This document shows, piece by piece, positions 11,901-22,935 of a DNA stretch of 64,000 nucleotides (the stretch's first letter is position 1; each line of letters begins with the position of its first letter). The DNA is from Sarcocystis neurona (lineage: Eukaryota > Apicomplexa > Conoidasida > Eucoccidiorida > Sarcocystidae), in the NCBI GenBank assembly GCA_000727475.1, contig KL647288.1, forward strand, positions 9,488,055 to 9,552,054, written 5' to 3'. The notes under the pieces were generated by a model. That model saw only the letters and a program-made list of their open reading frames with translations. It made no database searches and had not been told where the DNA came from. Both the position numbers and the translations under genes were made by a program.

Positions 11901-13024
11901 GCGCGTTCTTCATGAAGATTCTCACGAAAACCCTGCGGTGTGTGTTGCCCTCCGGCCGTTCCTGCTCCCTCCTCTGGGCTGCAACTGTGCTTCCTTGTGC
12001 TGCAGTTACAGCACCATCCCGCCAAATAGTCCCACACGAGCTTCAATTGCTGCCCAGTGGAACCACAGGAGCCACTCGTGGAGGCCGCATTCGACTGCGC
12101 TGGCGCGGCTGTGGCTGTGCGTTTGAGTGCCGTGTTACTTTCTCGGGCGTTACCTGCTGCCGCGTCTTCCGTAGGAGCCGCTTTGTTGCTCTCAACCGCC
12201 CTGTCTGCTGCAGCGTCTGCTGCTGCCGTTGCTCCTGCAAACCAGTTCTGCCTTGCCGCTTCCGCAAGACACAGCTGCAGCAGCTCCTCTTCAGCAACGG
12301 CGCGCCCACCCACTTGTTGCTGGCGCTCCCCGGAGCTGTAAGGCACATCGTCAGGAGGGAATGCACAGAAGCGACCAAGATCACCGGTGACGCAGTGAGG
12401 GGCACTCGTGGGGTCCAGTTCCATGTCGAAGATGTGGTAGCTGAGTTCAAGTTGAATGTTAGGACGGGCAGCACGCGGAGGTTTTACTTCCGCTGTCTTT
12501 GCGGCTACAGCAGAAGCATCTGAATCAACCTCCTCTACGCCAGCAACAGAGTGTGAAGAGGGAGTTGCAGCAGCAGCAGACGAACCTGCAGGAGATGCTG
12601 CTGCGGCAGAAGCGCAGGAGGAAAGAGCCTCCTGCTCTGCCATAAGACGCTGCAGTAGAGGTGCCAGCCGCGCTAGTAGCTCCACGTTGTTAGACAACGA
12701 CAAATCAACATGGAGATGGCCGCGAACCACATGATTTTTTTCATACGCACGTTCTCCTTCGCTGCTTCCTTCTGAACTTTGCTTCTCCACTTGTGGAGTT
12801 GCAGGAGAAAGTGGCGCTTCCTCTCCAGTAGTTCCTGACCGCTCCTGCATGGGGGGCAACTTGTGTGGTGCACGAACATCAGAACGGTCAGCGTCCGCTG
12901 CTGCGTCCGGAGGGGCGCCTTGCGCTTCAGTAGACGTCAACGACGCGTTTTCGTAAGCGGGTTCCGAAAAAGCATCCCCCAACCCCGTCAAGAGCAGGAG
13001 GATGGAAAAAGAATGCAGGTTCAT
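8967..13024 (-). CDS. vacuolar-sorting-receptor-like type I membrane protein (3 exons)
   Basis: The joined exons are 13024-11724, 11077-10943 and 9975-8967. They give 2445 nt and 814 residues with a TAG stop. Donors are GTAAGT and GTAAGG, acceptors are CAG, and both junctions keep phase. The start is an ATG followed by a signal peptide (residues 1-19). After an acidic, Ala/Gly-rich stretch comes a segment with the order of the luminal thioredoxin-like domain of plant vacuolar sorting receptors: a Cys-x6-Gly-Arg-(Phe)-Cys-Ala cluster, an Asn-Trp-Phe / Trp-Asp-Tyr pair, a Cys-rich patch, then VPSLLINGK. The first splice joins this to PALGELTAESVLKTLC, matching the receptor p-LxVNxxxxxGxL...VLKxxC pattern. 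One membrane helix (about 756-775) precedes a 39-residue cytosolic tail with EAALLDD, an acidic dileucine-like signal. I see no protease-associated domain and no EGF repeats. Probable role: cargo sorting in the Golgi/endosome system (inference). Confidence 0.6.
9976..10942 (-). other. intron 2 of the sorting-receptor-like gene
   Basis: Minus-strand intron with a GTAAGG donor at 10942 and a TTTTTGCAG acceptor ending at 9976. It contains the (TA)n run at 10031-10060 and a smaller palindromic AT patch near 10410-10435. Short frames here contain Cys-rich strings but no splice pair in phase, so I treat the whole stretch as intron. Confidence 0.5.
10031..10060. repeat. (TA)n microsatellite in intron
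   Basis: Directly visible alternating TA run, inside the second intron of the sorting-receptor-like gene. Confidence 0.9.
11078..11723 (-). other. intron 1 of the sorting-receptor-like gene
   Basis: Donor GTAAGT at 11723, acceptor GCATGCAG ending at 11078. The intron starts inside the codon for Pro that follows INGK. Without the splice the frame would read TAA immediately, and that is why the unspliced frame seems to end at 11720. Confidence 0.6.
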
Positions 13025-13299
13025 GATTCAGTGCAGAGGCGGGGAGTAATGAGCCTACGGTAGTACCAGAATTTCGCCGAATGAAGTGTCGACAGAAGCG
13101 TTTTCAGCACCCAGTACCTCTGCGTGTCTCTGCGTGTGTGTTTGTAGATATCACATATGTGGTTCTTGGTGGATGGATACATCGGCGCAGCCAAGCGGCA
13201 GAGACAGTGCGCTTCCGACACGCAGACGCGTAAGGTAGGGCAACTTTAAATCGTCTGCTTTCAATTGACACCGTCAGTGGAAGCTCGTTACACGGCTCA

Positions 13300-13536
13300 A
13301 TGGCGTCAGATTACATCGTGAACTTTTCTACTTCTTTCGTGTTGCGTGTTGAGCGCGCAGGAGATTACCTGCGGCTTCTCACCCAGGATACAATCCGAGA
13401 TGACAAGAAGATCGCGCTAGCACAGATTAGTTCGCAGATAGTGACGAGCACAATTCTAGATTTACGAACGTGTACCATAGACGTGAACCCCCGAAATGAA
13501 AAGTCCGCTTCTCTGGAGCCGAGTGCACATGCATGA
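13300..13536 (+). CDS. small ORF, 78 residues, possibly a first exon
   Basis: A true ATG opens a 78-codon frame 275 bases from, and divergent to, the start of the sorting-receptor-like gene. The encoded sequence is balanced and non-repetitive, with the helix-like stretch KKIALAQISSQIVTSTI in its middle, which is unlike the CA-repeat frames nearby. There is no signal peptide. GT dinucleotides near 13480 could act as donors, so this may be a first exon and not a complete gene. I do not recognise it. Confidence 0.35.
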   Translation: MASDYIVNFSTSFVLRVERAGDYLRLLTQDTIRDDKKIALAQISSQIVTSTILDLRTCTIDVNPRNEKSASLEPSAHA

Positions 13537-14439
13537 GATGATAGACAGTATGACTCGGGCTTCTTTTGGAAACATTTTGGAAATTCATGACACAGAAGAG
13601 AGGCCTCCGCTGCTCATGTCAGGATTTCGTATATAAGTCGTACACACACGGAGAAAAGTAGTGCATGCAAGCCGTTCAGAAAGAGAGTATCTTCCTCACA
13701 TGACACCGGACGTGCCTGGCACACTACGGAGCCTTACCAGAAGGGAACGTGGGACTCTACCGCTGTACAACCTGACTGTCACGGAGTAAAACGAGTCCGT
13801 GTGGCTCTACGTTGCCAAAAAGGCGCATAACTTCACTAGCGATACACACGTGAAGTACGGAAAATCGAGTACAAGTGCCCCATCACATGCATCGGTCTTT
13901 CCTCGAAGTAAATCTCCGTATGACGGCAACAAGCAGTTCGTCACCTATTGCACGGAATGGTCCTTCACAAAAGGCATAACAAACTACACTCGCCATACAC
14001 AGAAGAGGGAAAGCGCGTAACAACCGTAGCTAACAGGAGAGAGCACAGCTACTGCAAAGGGTCGAGCAAGTCGCCGCGGCAACACGAATAGAACAACTCT
14101 GCTTCCGATTGCGGGAGAACCAGAGAGAATAGCTTTTTTCAATGCAAAATCGAGTTGCAGTAGTGTAGTACTTTGTGTTACGGTAAGCAAAACAATGTAC
14201 CTGCCAACGAGTGCATTAACACAGAATGCCGGCATACCGCGCACGCCCTGCGTACCTTCGTTTTAAGCTTGCGCAGGGACGCATGCGCCCATCTGCTCAC
14301 ACATGCACCTTCGCTAACTACAAGCATAAGTCTTATTTTGTGGAAATCGCATGTTTTGCCGACTTGAAAATGAGCTACTTTTCCATACTCGTATTGTTAC
14401 CATGAGTACTCGTGGCAAACTCACCACGCTGTCCCAGAT

Positions 14440-14720
14440 ATGTGTACACGCGTACCTACACAAATACTTACATATAGACATACATACATACACACGCACA
14501 CGTACATATATACATGCATTCACGCGTACATACATACTTGCATACATACACACGTAACACACATACGTACATACAGCATGCGCACGTACACATACAACAT
14601 ACATACATACATACATACATGCACATACATACATGCATACATGCGTACATACATGCATACATGCGTACATACATACATACATACATGCATACATACATAT
14701 ATACACATGCATACGCATGT
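14440..14720. repeat. (TACA/TGCA)n tetranucleotide array
   Basis: About 280 bases of imperfect TACA repeats with TGCA and CGTA variants. Both strands translate into Tyr/His/Thr or Cys/Met/Val/Tyr repeats in several frames, which explains the overlapping long open frames here. I regard none of them as genes. Confidence 0.9.
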
Positions 14721-14937
14721 ATGCCTCTATTTTTTATGTTTATCTCTCGGTGATTCTGTCGATCCCTTCCCCCATCCAACTGCGTACCGATATGTATGTA
14801 GGACCTATATTGATGCTTAAAATAGCACACTATTTGTCCTGGGCGGGGGAGACCTTATACTCAGTGGACACATAGGCGTCTGAGTCACATGCAACGAGGA
14901 AAACACTTATGAACTGTGTAGCCTAGGGTTGTGCGTG

Positions 14938-14966
14938 TATATACATATATATATATATATATATGT
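14938..14966. repeat. (TA)n microsatellite
   Basis: Alternating TA run bounded by GTGTATATACA and ATGTAG. Intergenic. Confidence 0.9.
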
Positions 14967-15425
14967 AGTTTATTACATACACACACGTGTAAACAAATGT
15001 GCACGACTATCATGTGCACTGTGCGCGTATGTTTGTAGGTATCTACGCTTGAATACGCACTAATACATGCTTATTTGTGGAGGTGAGACGTATGTCGTCT
15101 TCACGGTCTGGATATACGTGTACACATACACGTAAAGTACACTGAGACACGCAACAGTTCCGTCCATATCTACACATATATATATATATACATGTGGATG
15201 TCTAGAAGTCTTGTGTGAGTGCGGAGACGCGGTGCCTGCCTGGCTCGCATATGTGCACACATTGCGCAACAAACGTGTTCCCTCGAGTACGTCGCGGGCG
15301 CCTGAACGCATGAAGCTGGCGAGCCGTTTGTGAGACTGCCCGGATTTCGATTTTCAGAGGTATCGTCAGCTGTCCTCTACCCGGCTTCAGCTGTCTAGAA
15401 ACGTATTCGCGCAATAAGAGGTCGC

Positions 15426-15583
15426 CAGGGTTAACTCATTATCGTGGTATACTTAAAGAACTACAGCACTGCTACATGCTTTATTATTACTTTGCTTCAC
15501 GAGAGTAAAGAGAGTAAAGTAATAATAAAGCATGTAGCTCTGCTGTAGTTCTTTAAGTATAAGGCGATAATGAGTTAACCCTG
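15426..15583. repeat. long near-perfect inverted repeat (hairpin)
   Basis: The left arm 15426-15496 and right arm 15513-15583 are each 71 bases and pair at 65 of 71 positions. The mismatches are three small symmetric interruptions of 3, 2 and 1 bases, and the loop is 16 bases (15497-15512). Both arms start with CAGGGTTAACTCATTATCG when read inward from the outside. No open reading frame explains it. It could be a hairpin RNA gene, a miniature inverted-repeat element or a structured 5' leader: an ATG frame begins at 15600, only 16 bases after it. The pairing is directly seen; any function is inference. Confidence 0.85.
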
Positions 15584-15599
15584 CTGATCTCTAACTGAC

Positions 15600-15950
15600 A
15601 TGCCACGCGCGGGAAAGGCAGTGGTCGTACTTTCAGGAGACGCACACATGCAGCACAAGCAAACTACGGAGCAGCACGTCCAAGTTACACCGCGAATCAA
15701 CGGTAGTAGGAGGTCACTTCCCGTACAGTTTTCCATGTATAAAGACGGAATTCAAACAAGCGGCTGCCATTTTCCTGTTTGGTTTAGGTGCCATTCTGTC
15801 CCGCATCAAGTACCCAAGCGCAGAAACTCGACGGAAGGCAGGGATACCAGTGTTGATGCCTCTGACACTGTCAGCGGACAAAGAGGTCAAGTACGTAGAC
15901 AACTGGCATTTTCGTCGCCACAGAGAAGCAGACAGCCCACCACAATATAG
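15600..15950 (+). CDS. ORF of 116 residues directly after the hairpin
   Basis: A true ATG at 15600 begins a 116-codon frame ending in TAG at 15950. The last bases overlap a possible donor (TAG then GTAGGC). The encoded sequence is basic, Gln/Ser/Arg-rich and non-repetitive, with no signal peptide or membrane segment. Its start lies 16 bases past the end of the hairpin, so the hairpin would sit in its 5' leader if transcribed. I do not recognise it; it may be chance. Confidence 0.25.
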   Translation: MPRAGKAVVVLSGDAHMQHKQTTEQHVQVTPRINGSRRSLPVQFSMYKDGIQTSGCHFPVWFRCHSVPHQVPKRRNSTEGRDTSVDASDTVSGQRGQVRRQLAFSSPQRSRQPTTI

Positions 15951-17714
15951 GTAGGCACGTGCGTCGTCTTTGATATTCTTGTGTTGATTTTCGCAGTGCC
16001 GTATGCTTGGCACTTTGTTTCAGCCTACGCGAAGATATCTAGAAAGTGCCCATTACGTGTAGGCCAAACTATTTTCTCTCCAAAGCTGTGTCAAGTTTGT
16101 GAACCGTCTAGAGGCCTATTGATTTCGGCAGTAAGATTCAAAACGTTGATCCTTTCTGTTGAACTTAAAAGACCAGCGTGCCGGCAAGAGGGCTGTATCG
16201 ACAGAATGCTGAGATAGCGATACAACACGTGATATAAAACAAGAAGATTATCACACTCGTATAAATTATACGTCCTCACCCTGTAATGGGTGTCCCTGAA
16301 GACGCTCATCTGTGGGACAGCTTTTGCTGCGTGCTCGCATATCGCAATGAAGGCATTGGAGTTCTGGTGGAAAAGCCGATCTGGTGCATGCTGGCTTATT
16401 ACTGCAGCTTTCCGAAACAGACCAGTGTGGGGCGTAATTGATGGGCTTCTGCTCTGTGTACTCAGCGGAAAGTTATCAACTGGAACAAGTGTGCAGGAAG
16501 AGGGGCACCGCTCCACAGAGCTTTCCGAGCACGGCCATGGCTGAAGGCTCCAATATTTGCTGTGCACAGAAGAAAACAAATCTCTGCTTCTTCACAGATA
16601 GTTGTTTCTCTAAGATTTTTAAAACAAAAGCAGAGCCGGTTATTCACTGGCAACTTCCACTCGGCGTTCTGCCCATGTTTTTTTGATAATCGCGTGTGAA
16701 AGGTTGTACACAAGTTCGCGAATAGGTTTGAAAGATGTGTGCCACTCTCCTGTGTGACTTCAAATTTACGCTATGTACGAATGTGCATGTATGTCCGGCC
16801 TGGCCCGCGTCCACAACTACCTGCTCACAATTCACTGTTAGCCTCACTCCAATCGTACGTGTGCCTGTGTGGTCACACCGTCTTATGACACGTGGGCGTA
16901 CACATGCACTGGCTAGATGCGATTTATCTCAAGTGTCTGGTACGTGTTTGCAGACCACAACACTTCAGTGTCCATGCTGTGGGCGAAATCTTTCGCAGAC
17001 ACGAAGTCAAATAGTGCTTCGCCCATAAAAACTTCCACAGGGTCGCACACACAATGTATTGTAGCGCGCGAACACATTTTGAAAACGGATCTTACTGGTA
17101 GTGTACGCCGCCCAGCCCACATTCCGGCAGCCGCACGGGGTGATGACATCACACATCCGCATGCACGTCTGTGATTGTATATGTATCTTAAAGCACACGG
17201 TAGCGAGGTCTTCACAGAGAAATTTCTTTGTATGTTTCTGGGACTTGTGCAGCATATTTGTAAAAGTCCGATCTTATGTACTGTTCGTGTTGGATAGCGT
17301 CGCGAAAGTTACTTGTGCGGTTGAACATGTGAGATCGCTCGAAAAACACTCAAATGTTTTGCACGTTTGAGTGCTCAGGAATCGGTATGGATTTCTGTCC
17401 TAGAAGTAGATAAACTAAACGGAGCACTTGGTGCAGGGGGCCGCCGGTGCCCAACGACGTCTTCTTTTTCTGATCCGGGTGGCGCACACTAGTAATTACA
17501 CGTCGGTATACTGGCCACACGCGTGCATCAGATCGGGCAGTTAAGCCTCAAAGGTGAGCAGGCTCAAATGTAATTTCATCAGCTCTGCAGTGCAGTTGCC
17601 CACCGAAATGTGCAGACGTGTACCGTGTTCGTGCACACACACCCAGACGCAAATGCGCGACACCTAACGTAGGGCGTTTGTGCCGCCAGTTTATGTGCGT
17701 TTCAGGGTTCCCAC

Positions 17715-17760
17715 GTATATCTATATACATATATATGTATGTATATATGTACATAGATAC
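17715..17760. repeat. TA/TATG-rich simple repeat
   Basis: AT-rich run of TATA, TATG and TACA units, intergenic, about 270 bases upstream of the secreted Gly-rich gene. Confidence 0.85.
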
Positions 17761-18029
17761 CCTTCTTACCACAACGACTTGTGGTGGTTGTACACATTAC
17801 CAAAACACCTGGGTAGCTGTCTTCGCCGGTGAGTCCTGTAGGTGTCAGTGTTTCCAGGTGTACGCAGGAGTGTGCCACGCCTTGCTTTCACATCAGTGAC
17901 TTAGGTGTCCATACACCTTTTGTATCTATTAGGCCACTTGTCTGCCGGAGGGCGCCCTTTTCCTGTGGGATGGTGTCCTCGTGCATTCCCGTTTCCAGTC
18001 GTTTTGGCACAGGGACAAAGGACGCTTCA

Positions 18030-18891
18030 ATGGTAAATGTAAAAGTCCTTCCGGACATTGCTCTCTTATTTCTCCTGTGGGTGGGCTTCACGCGGGCAGA
18101 GCGGGAGTCGGGGAAGGAAAACTTTGTAGGTCCGGTTACTGGCTCGCTGGCAGGTGGACTAGCGCAGGGTTTGGCTACCGGGTTGCAAGTGGGAGCAAGT
18201 ACTGGATCAGTATTTCAAGGAGTGATGGCTGGACTTCAAGGGGGACTAGCAGGATCTTTAGGTCAACTGCCTGCACCGCCCAAGATAGGTAGAGGGACCG
18301 AAAAAGAAAGCTGTTAGACGCGAATGACACCGAATGCGGTTGTTGGCAGTACCATTTGTGGAATGTTCATGCGTGGAGCGGTCCGCGCTACGCATTCATA
18401 TCTGCGTACGGAAGTATATTTCATGTTGAGTGTAGCAATTGGGAGAAAACTGAAGTATGATAACTTCCACGTTTTGGACAGCGGTGAAACTCATGCCGAA
18501 CAAGCACATGAAGATTTCGCCGAAGGAGCTGCGCAGCATTATGGGCGATATCCGACAGGAAATACGCGACCAAGTGCGGATGTTTATCTAGTGTGTATGT
18601 CTCATGATTCCCGGCTCTCCTCTTTGGAGGTCTTGCCCGTTTCCTGATCCGTAATAATTTCTGAGATGCACTTCTCGTTTGCTTTGCGATGCTTCTGCCT
18701 TTGTTACACTTCACATGTCAACCACCTCTTACGTTCTTCCTTTGATTCCTCGAAACACTTCTCAGGTGTCGAACGTGGTGCGCGAGTATCATCCGCGAGG
18801 GCCGGTCGCCGCTTCTGTTCTTCCGGAATCTTCATTTCTGCAGCAGATCCAGCATCCTGTTAGCGACGCTACAGTCCACAAAGCGGCGTGA
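18030..18891 (+). CDS. small secreted Gly-rich protein (3 exons)
   Basis: Exon 1 is 18030-18288, with ATG and a GTAGAG donor after the first base of a codon. Exon 2 starts at 18482 after GGACAG. Exon 3 is 18766-18891 after a pyrimidine-rich CTTCTCAG and ends in TGA. The exon 1/2 junction keeps phase, joining KIA to VKLMPNKHMKISPKE. The exon 2 donor is less sure. A GTGCGG after 18573 gives the right phase for exon 3 (total about 158 residues), while reading on meets TAG at 18589. The protein has a signal peptide (residues 1-22, ending near FTRAE). A segment of regularly spaced Gly follows, with GG/GL/GS steps such as GSLAGGLAQGLATGLQ, then a basic and Pro-containing C-terminus. The Gly spacing resembles helix-packing or elastomer-like repeats of secreted parasite proteins, but I recognise no named family. 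Confidence 0.5.
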
Positions 18892-19909
18892 TTGCTGCTG
18901 CGTCACATGCGTCCTTTTTTTTTCAGCGACTTTCTGCACGAACGACGTTTGAAAGGAACTTTGAACACACACCTACGACCATAGCTGAAGAAGTCGCCCC
19001 ATCGGTAAATTTGCAGAGAAACGTCAACTTCTTCGCTTGAATCAACACAGGCTACGGTTTCAGTTTAGGCAAATGGAGCGGAATACATCTGCAGACCGAG
19101 AAGCTTTATTTCTGCAGGACTCACAGTTCTCAAAAGACGTGAAAAAATTAGCAAATGTATCAAATGCGAACAACCGCTAGACGGGTTGCTTGCTTTACGT
19201 TTTTTCCTTATCACATTTGAGAAAACAATCAGCACGACCACCTGCGTAGTGTCACTTTGATTTAATGGTGTTGCTGTCTTCCCTGTGTTCCAGGAAGCTA
19301 CACTGACTTGTATATTTCCGGCGTGATAAACACTGCAGGTATTTCAAGATGCTGCCCACGTTCTGAGAAGTCGGTGGTTGGATTCCCCATGGCAAGGCAG
19401 TTCTGTTTCTGAAGGTAAGTGCTAAACATCCTTGATTTCCGTACCGTATCATTACCTTGCTATGGTACGGAATGTATTGGATACAATATCTGGACCCTAT
19501 CTGTAACAAAAAAGGCGTCCGTTTATCAGGTCCCTTGTAGCGGTAACCTCACTACACAGGTGCAGTCTTCATAGCGATCTAGATTTCAAGTAGTAACCTA
19601 TAGGCAGACCTCCCTTATGGCCCGATCTCTCAGGTACTCGGCCGCTCAAAACACATGTTTACGCGGGTACATGTATGTATACACATACATCCCGTAAATG
19701 AACACGTAGTGTTAAAATGCACATACACTCTGGTTTTCACCGACAGCGATTATAAATAATTCGTACGAGGACCCGAAAAATTCTCCAGTTCCTCCCAGTC
19801 CCACATGAGCTTCTTCAGCAACTTTCACACGACGAATTGATACACACAGTACACCACTACACAACGATGTATCCACTGGCATAGAGATTCAAATTTGGAT
19901 GCCAAACTA

Positions 19910-19911
<2 letters not shown>

Positions 19912-19945
<34 letters not shown>
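19912..19945. repeat. (GT)n microsatellite
   Basis: About 34 bases of uninterrupted alternating TG, intergenic. Confidence 0.95.
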
Positions 19946-19946
<1 letters not shown>

Positions 19947-20373
19947 ACACCGTCTCTGCACTTGCGGCAGGCTAACGCAACTGACGACGTATAGATGAGT
20001 CAGACCGCGCCTATGTACTACCCAATCGAGATTGTAGCGGCCGTATGCATGTAGATTTGTCTGGTCGTCTAGGCTGTGAGCAGGTGTTCAACAAGACTAG
20101 TTGCACTGCGGAACGAACTTTGGCTGCCGTTCAGTCTAACCTAATGAGTACCCATGTTAATACTGTACGGGGAGGAGAGAATTTGTATGCATTCCTCGCG
20201 ATGCGAGCGGTCCCACAGTGGCAATCTACGATTGCTCATGTATTCGCAGTTACGTGTTAGACGCGTGTCCTGCCCGTCAGTTAGCACAAGTAAATCCCGC
20301 CGTGCGTTCTTCAAAGTCGCATATGTGAGTGACCCCTTTCTCGTGTATTTTTTCGACCCTTGTGGGGCAAGTA

Positions 20374-20718
20374 TCAGTTTGAAATTTCAGAGCAGGCGTC
20401 CTCGCAACCACGCACACGACATAACTCAGAAATAGGGTGTATGCTGTACAAAGCAGCAGACGTACATTCTACCTCCCCTGGCCACGCTGAAGCATGGCTC
20501 TTGACTTCTGAAAAGCATGCATAGATAGATGTATGTACACGAGTTCGTATACTTTCCGGCACCTCGCTGCGTGTGAATCCCTTTGTTTCAAGGGAAAACT
20601 TTTCCGCTCCATACACCTTCCCAAACACATAAAACATACGTGTATACATACGTTCACACAGCTGCCTGTCAATTAGAGTACGCGTCACCTGTGCTTTTGC
20701 ATCTGCAAATGGACGCAT
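20374..20718 (-). CDS. ORF of 114 residues, uncertain
   Basis: A true ATG at 20718 opens a 114-codon frame ending in TGA. Composition is mixed and non-repetitive, with two Cys near the C-terminus and no signal peptide or membrane helix. Codon choice does not clearly differ from the flanks. It may be a small gene or chance. Confidence 0.2.
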   Translation of the reverse strand: MRPFADAKAQVTRTLIDRQLCERMYTRMFYVFGKVYGAEKFSLETKGFTRSEVPESIRTRVHTSIYACFSEVKSHASAWPGEVECTSAALYSIHPISELCRVRGCEDACSEISN

Positions 20719-22020
20719 TATACGGGGGCCTACACAAAATATAGCAGTTCCAGCACGAGGCCCTCAGTGCAAAAGAACCGAGTCCCGTGCGCACTCTTTC
20801 ATACTGGGTATTGTGCGCGTATCTTCAATCCCGGCAGCCAAGGAGCCGTGTGCTTTGCAGTGTCGCGGGCTAGTCTACCTAGACGCATAGGCGTACAAGA
20901 GTGAAACGTTAGAAATTTATATACGTGTGTGGTGTTGATAAAGATATGCACGCGAGGCTCAGACGTACACCCGCTGAACGTATCCACATTCACACGTGTC
21001 GTGCCAACACGTGTAGGAACACCATACAGATGAAGCAACACACGTGCTGCGCGAGAGCTGACGAAGACGACGTGAACCGACAGATAAGCATGTAGGGACA
21101 GAGAGTGGGAGCCAAGCAGAAGTAGCGAGACTAGTATATTTGTTCTGTTGACAAATCTGCATTATTTGAGGTCACTATATCTCAAGAGAGAGAAAAATGT
21201 CGGGACCAGTCTACGAGAAAAGCTCAAGTGCAGGGCCCTACACCTCTACGTCTACTCCCCTAAGAAAATCAAGTTACAGGTAAGAGCGAACCAGCGTGCG
21301 CAGACAACGGAGAACCACGTGCATATTTTCTAGGGCGCTGAGGAAAAAACGAGGGGGCGGCTTTCGAACGACCGCGGTGTTACTACGTAGATACTTCCGT
21401 GTTCTCCCTAGGCCCTAAAGGTGTACAGTGACAACGTTTGGAAATCTTGGTTAACGCTTTCCACGTGCGCAGTGCGATGGCTTTCATATTGACCTGACAT
21501 TTGAGTCGAGCTTCTGTCACAGCGCACCGCCAGCAATTATTTCCCTAGATGTCCTAGGCGCTGTAGGTGAAGCCTCTGAATCTGTCCTTCCTCCGTTATA
21601 CCCTCTAGTACACGCATTCGCTTTTGCGTGTTGGACTCCCAGTTTTTCTGCTGGAAGAAGGGCTCGACACCCGACAATTACTCTAGAACTGCAATCCTAT
21701 TGACTCATCTTGCCTCGAAAAAAGGAGTCCTCCCTAAGAATCACTCTCCCACACGCCTATGCATCAAAGCACGAAACGAATATCGCAGCATTCGACTCAT
21801 GTCTTCTGTAACACCTGTTATCTGCGTCTTCACGCAGCAGCTGCCTTGCAAAACACAGTTTGTTCCATTTCGTAAGCTCCTTCGGTAGTCTTTTCCTCGC
21901 ATTACAAAGGTGCTGCTTTTCACCGTGCCGTCTATTATTGAACACGAAGGCACGGACGCCTGTACGCGAAAAAGGCACCTGTTTGTTCAGTGCATCGCGC
22001 ACGCTTCACAAACAGTATGA

Positions 22021-22329
22021 CTAGTCCTGCTTGTCCGATGCCAGTTCTCCCATCCCTTCAGCAGTTGCTCTCGAACGCCTGAACCAAATGCCTAGCAGTG
22101 CCAGAATTGCCAAAAAGAACAGGGTGCACGTGCCCCACCCCATGCACAGCACGCCATCGATCTCATTTCCTGCCGGCCGTGATGCGCCGGGATATGCACG
22201 TGATATGGAAGCACTGTATTCTTTGTCATCTGCGTGGCCTTCTGTCCTCTCCAATGCTGGTACACCCGCCGAAGGCACACCGGATGCACCCCTTGGTGCG
22301 CGGCCCCCCTGCTGCTGGTGCATCTCCAT
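22021..22329 (-). CDS. small C-terminally anchored membrane protein or last exon
   Basis: A true ATG at 22329 opens 102 codons ending in TAG. The N-terminal 65 residues are hydrophilic, with Gly, Ala and Pro. A hydrophobic helix follows (about residues 66-83, WGTCTLFFLAILALLGIW), then an Arg-rich stop-transfer and a short acidic tail. The layout matches a tail-anchored protein or the last exon of a type I membrane protein. The same frame is also open upstream to 22524, broken only by a TAG at about 22342, and a possible acceptor (CTGTCTAG) lies directly before the ATG. An upstream exon is therefore possible. No family is recognised. Confidence 0.45.
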   Translation of the reverse strand: MEMHQQQGGRAPRGASGVPSAGVPALERTEGHADDKEYSASISRAYPGASRPAGNEIDGVLCMGWGTCTLFFLAILALLGIWFRRSRATAEGMGELASDKQD

Positions 22330-22935
22330 TTTTGTCAGCGCCTAGACAGCTGCTACAACTGTTGTCGTTAGCCACTTCTTGTAACTAGCAGACCGGTCAA
22401 GGCAGTACCACTCTCGGGGGGTACTGGCGTATAAAGTCAGTAAGAAATCATCTACCCTGTAACGACGGAGCGCTGGAGTGAATTCACGGAACGCATGACG
22501 CACTCGAGAGCAGCGGCCGTCCAAGTTACATCAAACCTGACGGCCACGCCGTTGTGCTCATAATCATATCGTAAGACACGGCTTCACACGTACGCCTTCA
22601 TGATGGTAGGAGTTGCGCACAACCGCCTAAACGCGTTGCAGTCTCGACTTCCCGTTGAACGTATGCGCTTTCAAATGCTGCAGGAGGTCCCACTGTTCGA
22701 GAAGGATTTGTCTGCGTAAAAACCAGCGACTGCGCCTACAAGTGAAGGTGAAACTCCGGAAGTGGCTGCACACACCCTGTAACGCGAAGTGGTAGTGATG
22801 TATAGAGTGGTTGACGTGGGGTAGGGAAACGTTATGAGGCACACGCAGGCTGAGAAAGCCATAGACTGTGCTCCCAAGTCCCGTGCAGCCGCGTAGTAGA
22901 GCGGCAGCGGCAGCGGCAGACGACATGAGAAAAAG

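Larger units (their letters stand above)
13025..18029. other. gene-poor stretch with two small ORFs, a hairpin and TACA/TA repeats
   Basis: This interval holds a small ORF at 13300, an ORF at 15600 directly behind a long hairpin, a (TACA)n array at 14440-14720, and (TA)n runs at 14938-14966, 15172-15192 and 17715-17760. A 162-codon minus frame at 16091-16579 has no ATG start and no clear splice sites. I see no other assembled gene. Confidence 0.5.
18892..22020. other. gene-poor stretch with a (GT)n repeat
   Basis: No gene could be assembled. There is a pure (GT)n run at 19912-19945 and one ATG-started minus frame of 114 codons at 20374-20718 with no splice support. The rest shows short, stop-rich frames on both strands. 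Confidence 0.5.

Noticed and set aside
11912..12523. Plus-strand frame of 203 codons
   Set aside because: It is antisense to exon 1 of the sorting-receptor-like gene, which has a signal peptide and family-like motifs in the opposite strand.
14314..14875. Overlapping open frames of 60-134 codons on both strands
   Set aside because: They are direct translations of the TACA repeat array, in all frames and both strands, with Tyr/His/Thr or Cys/Met/Val/Tyr periodicity.
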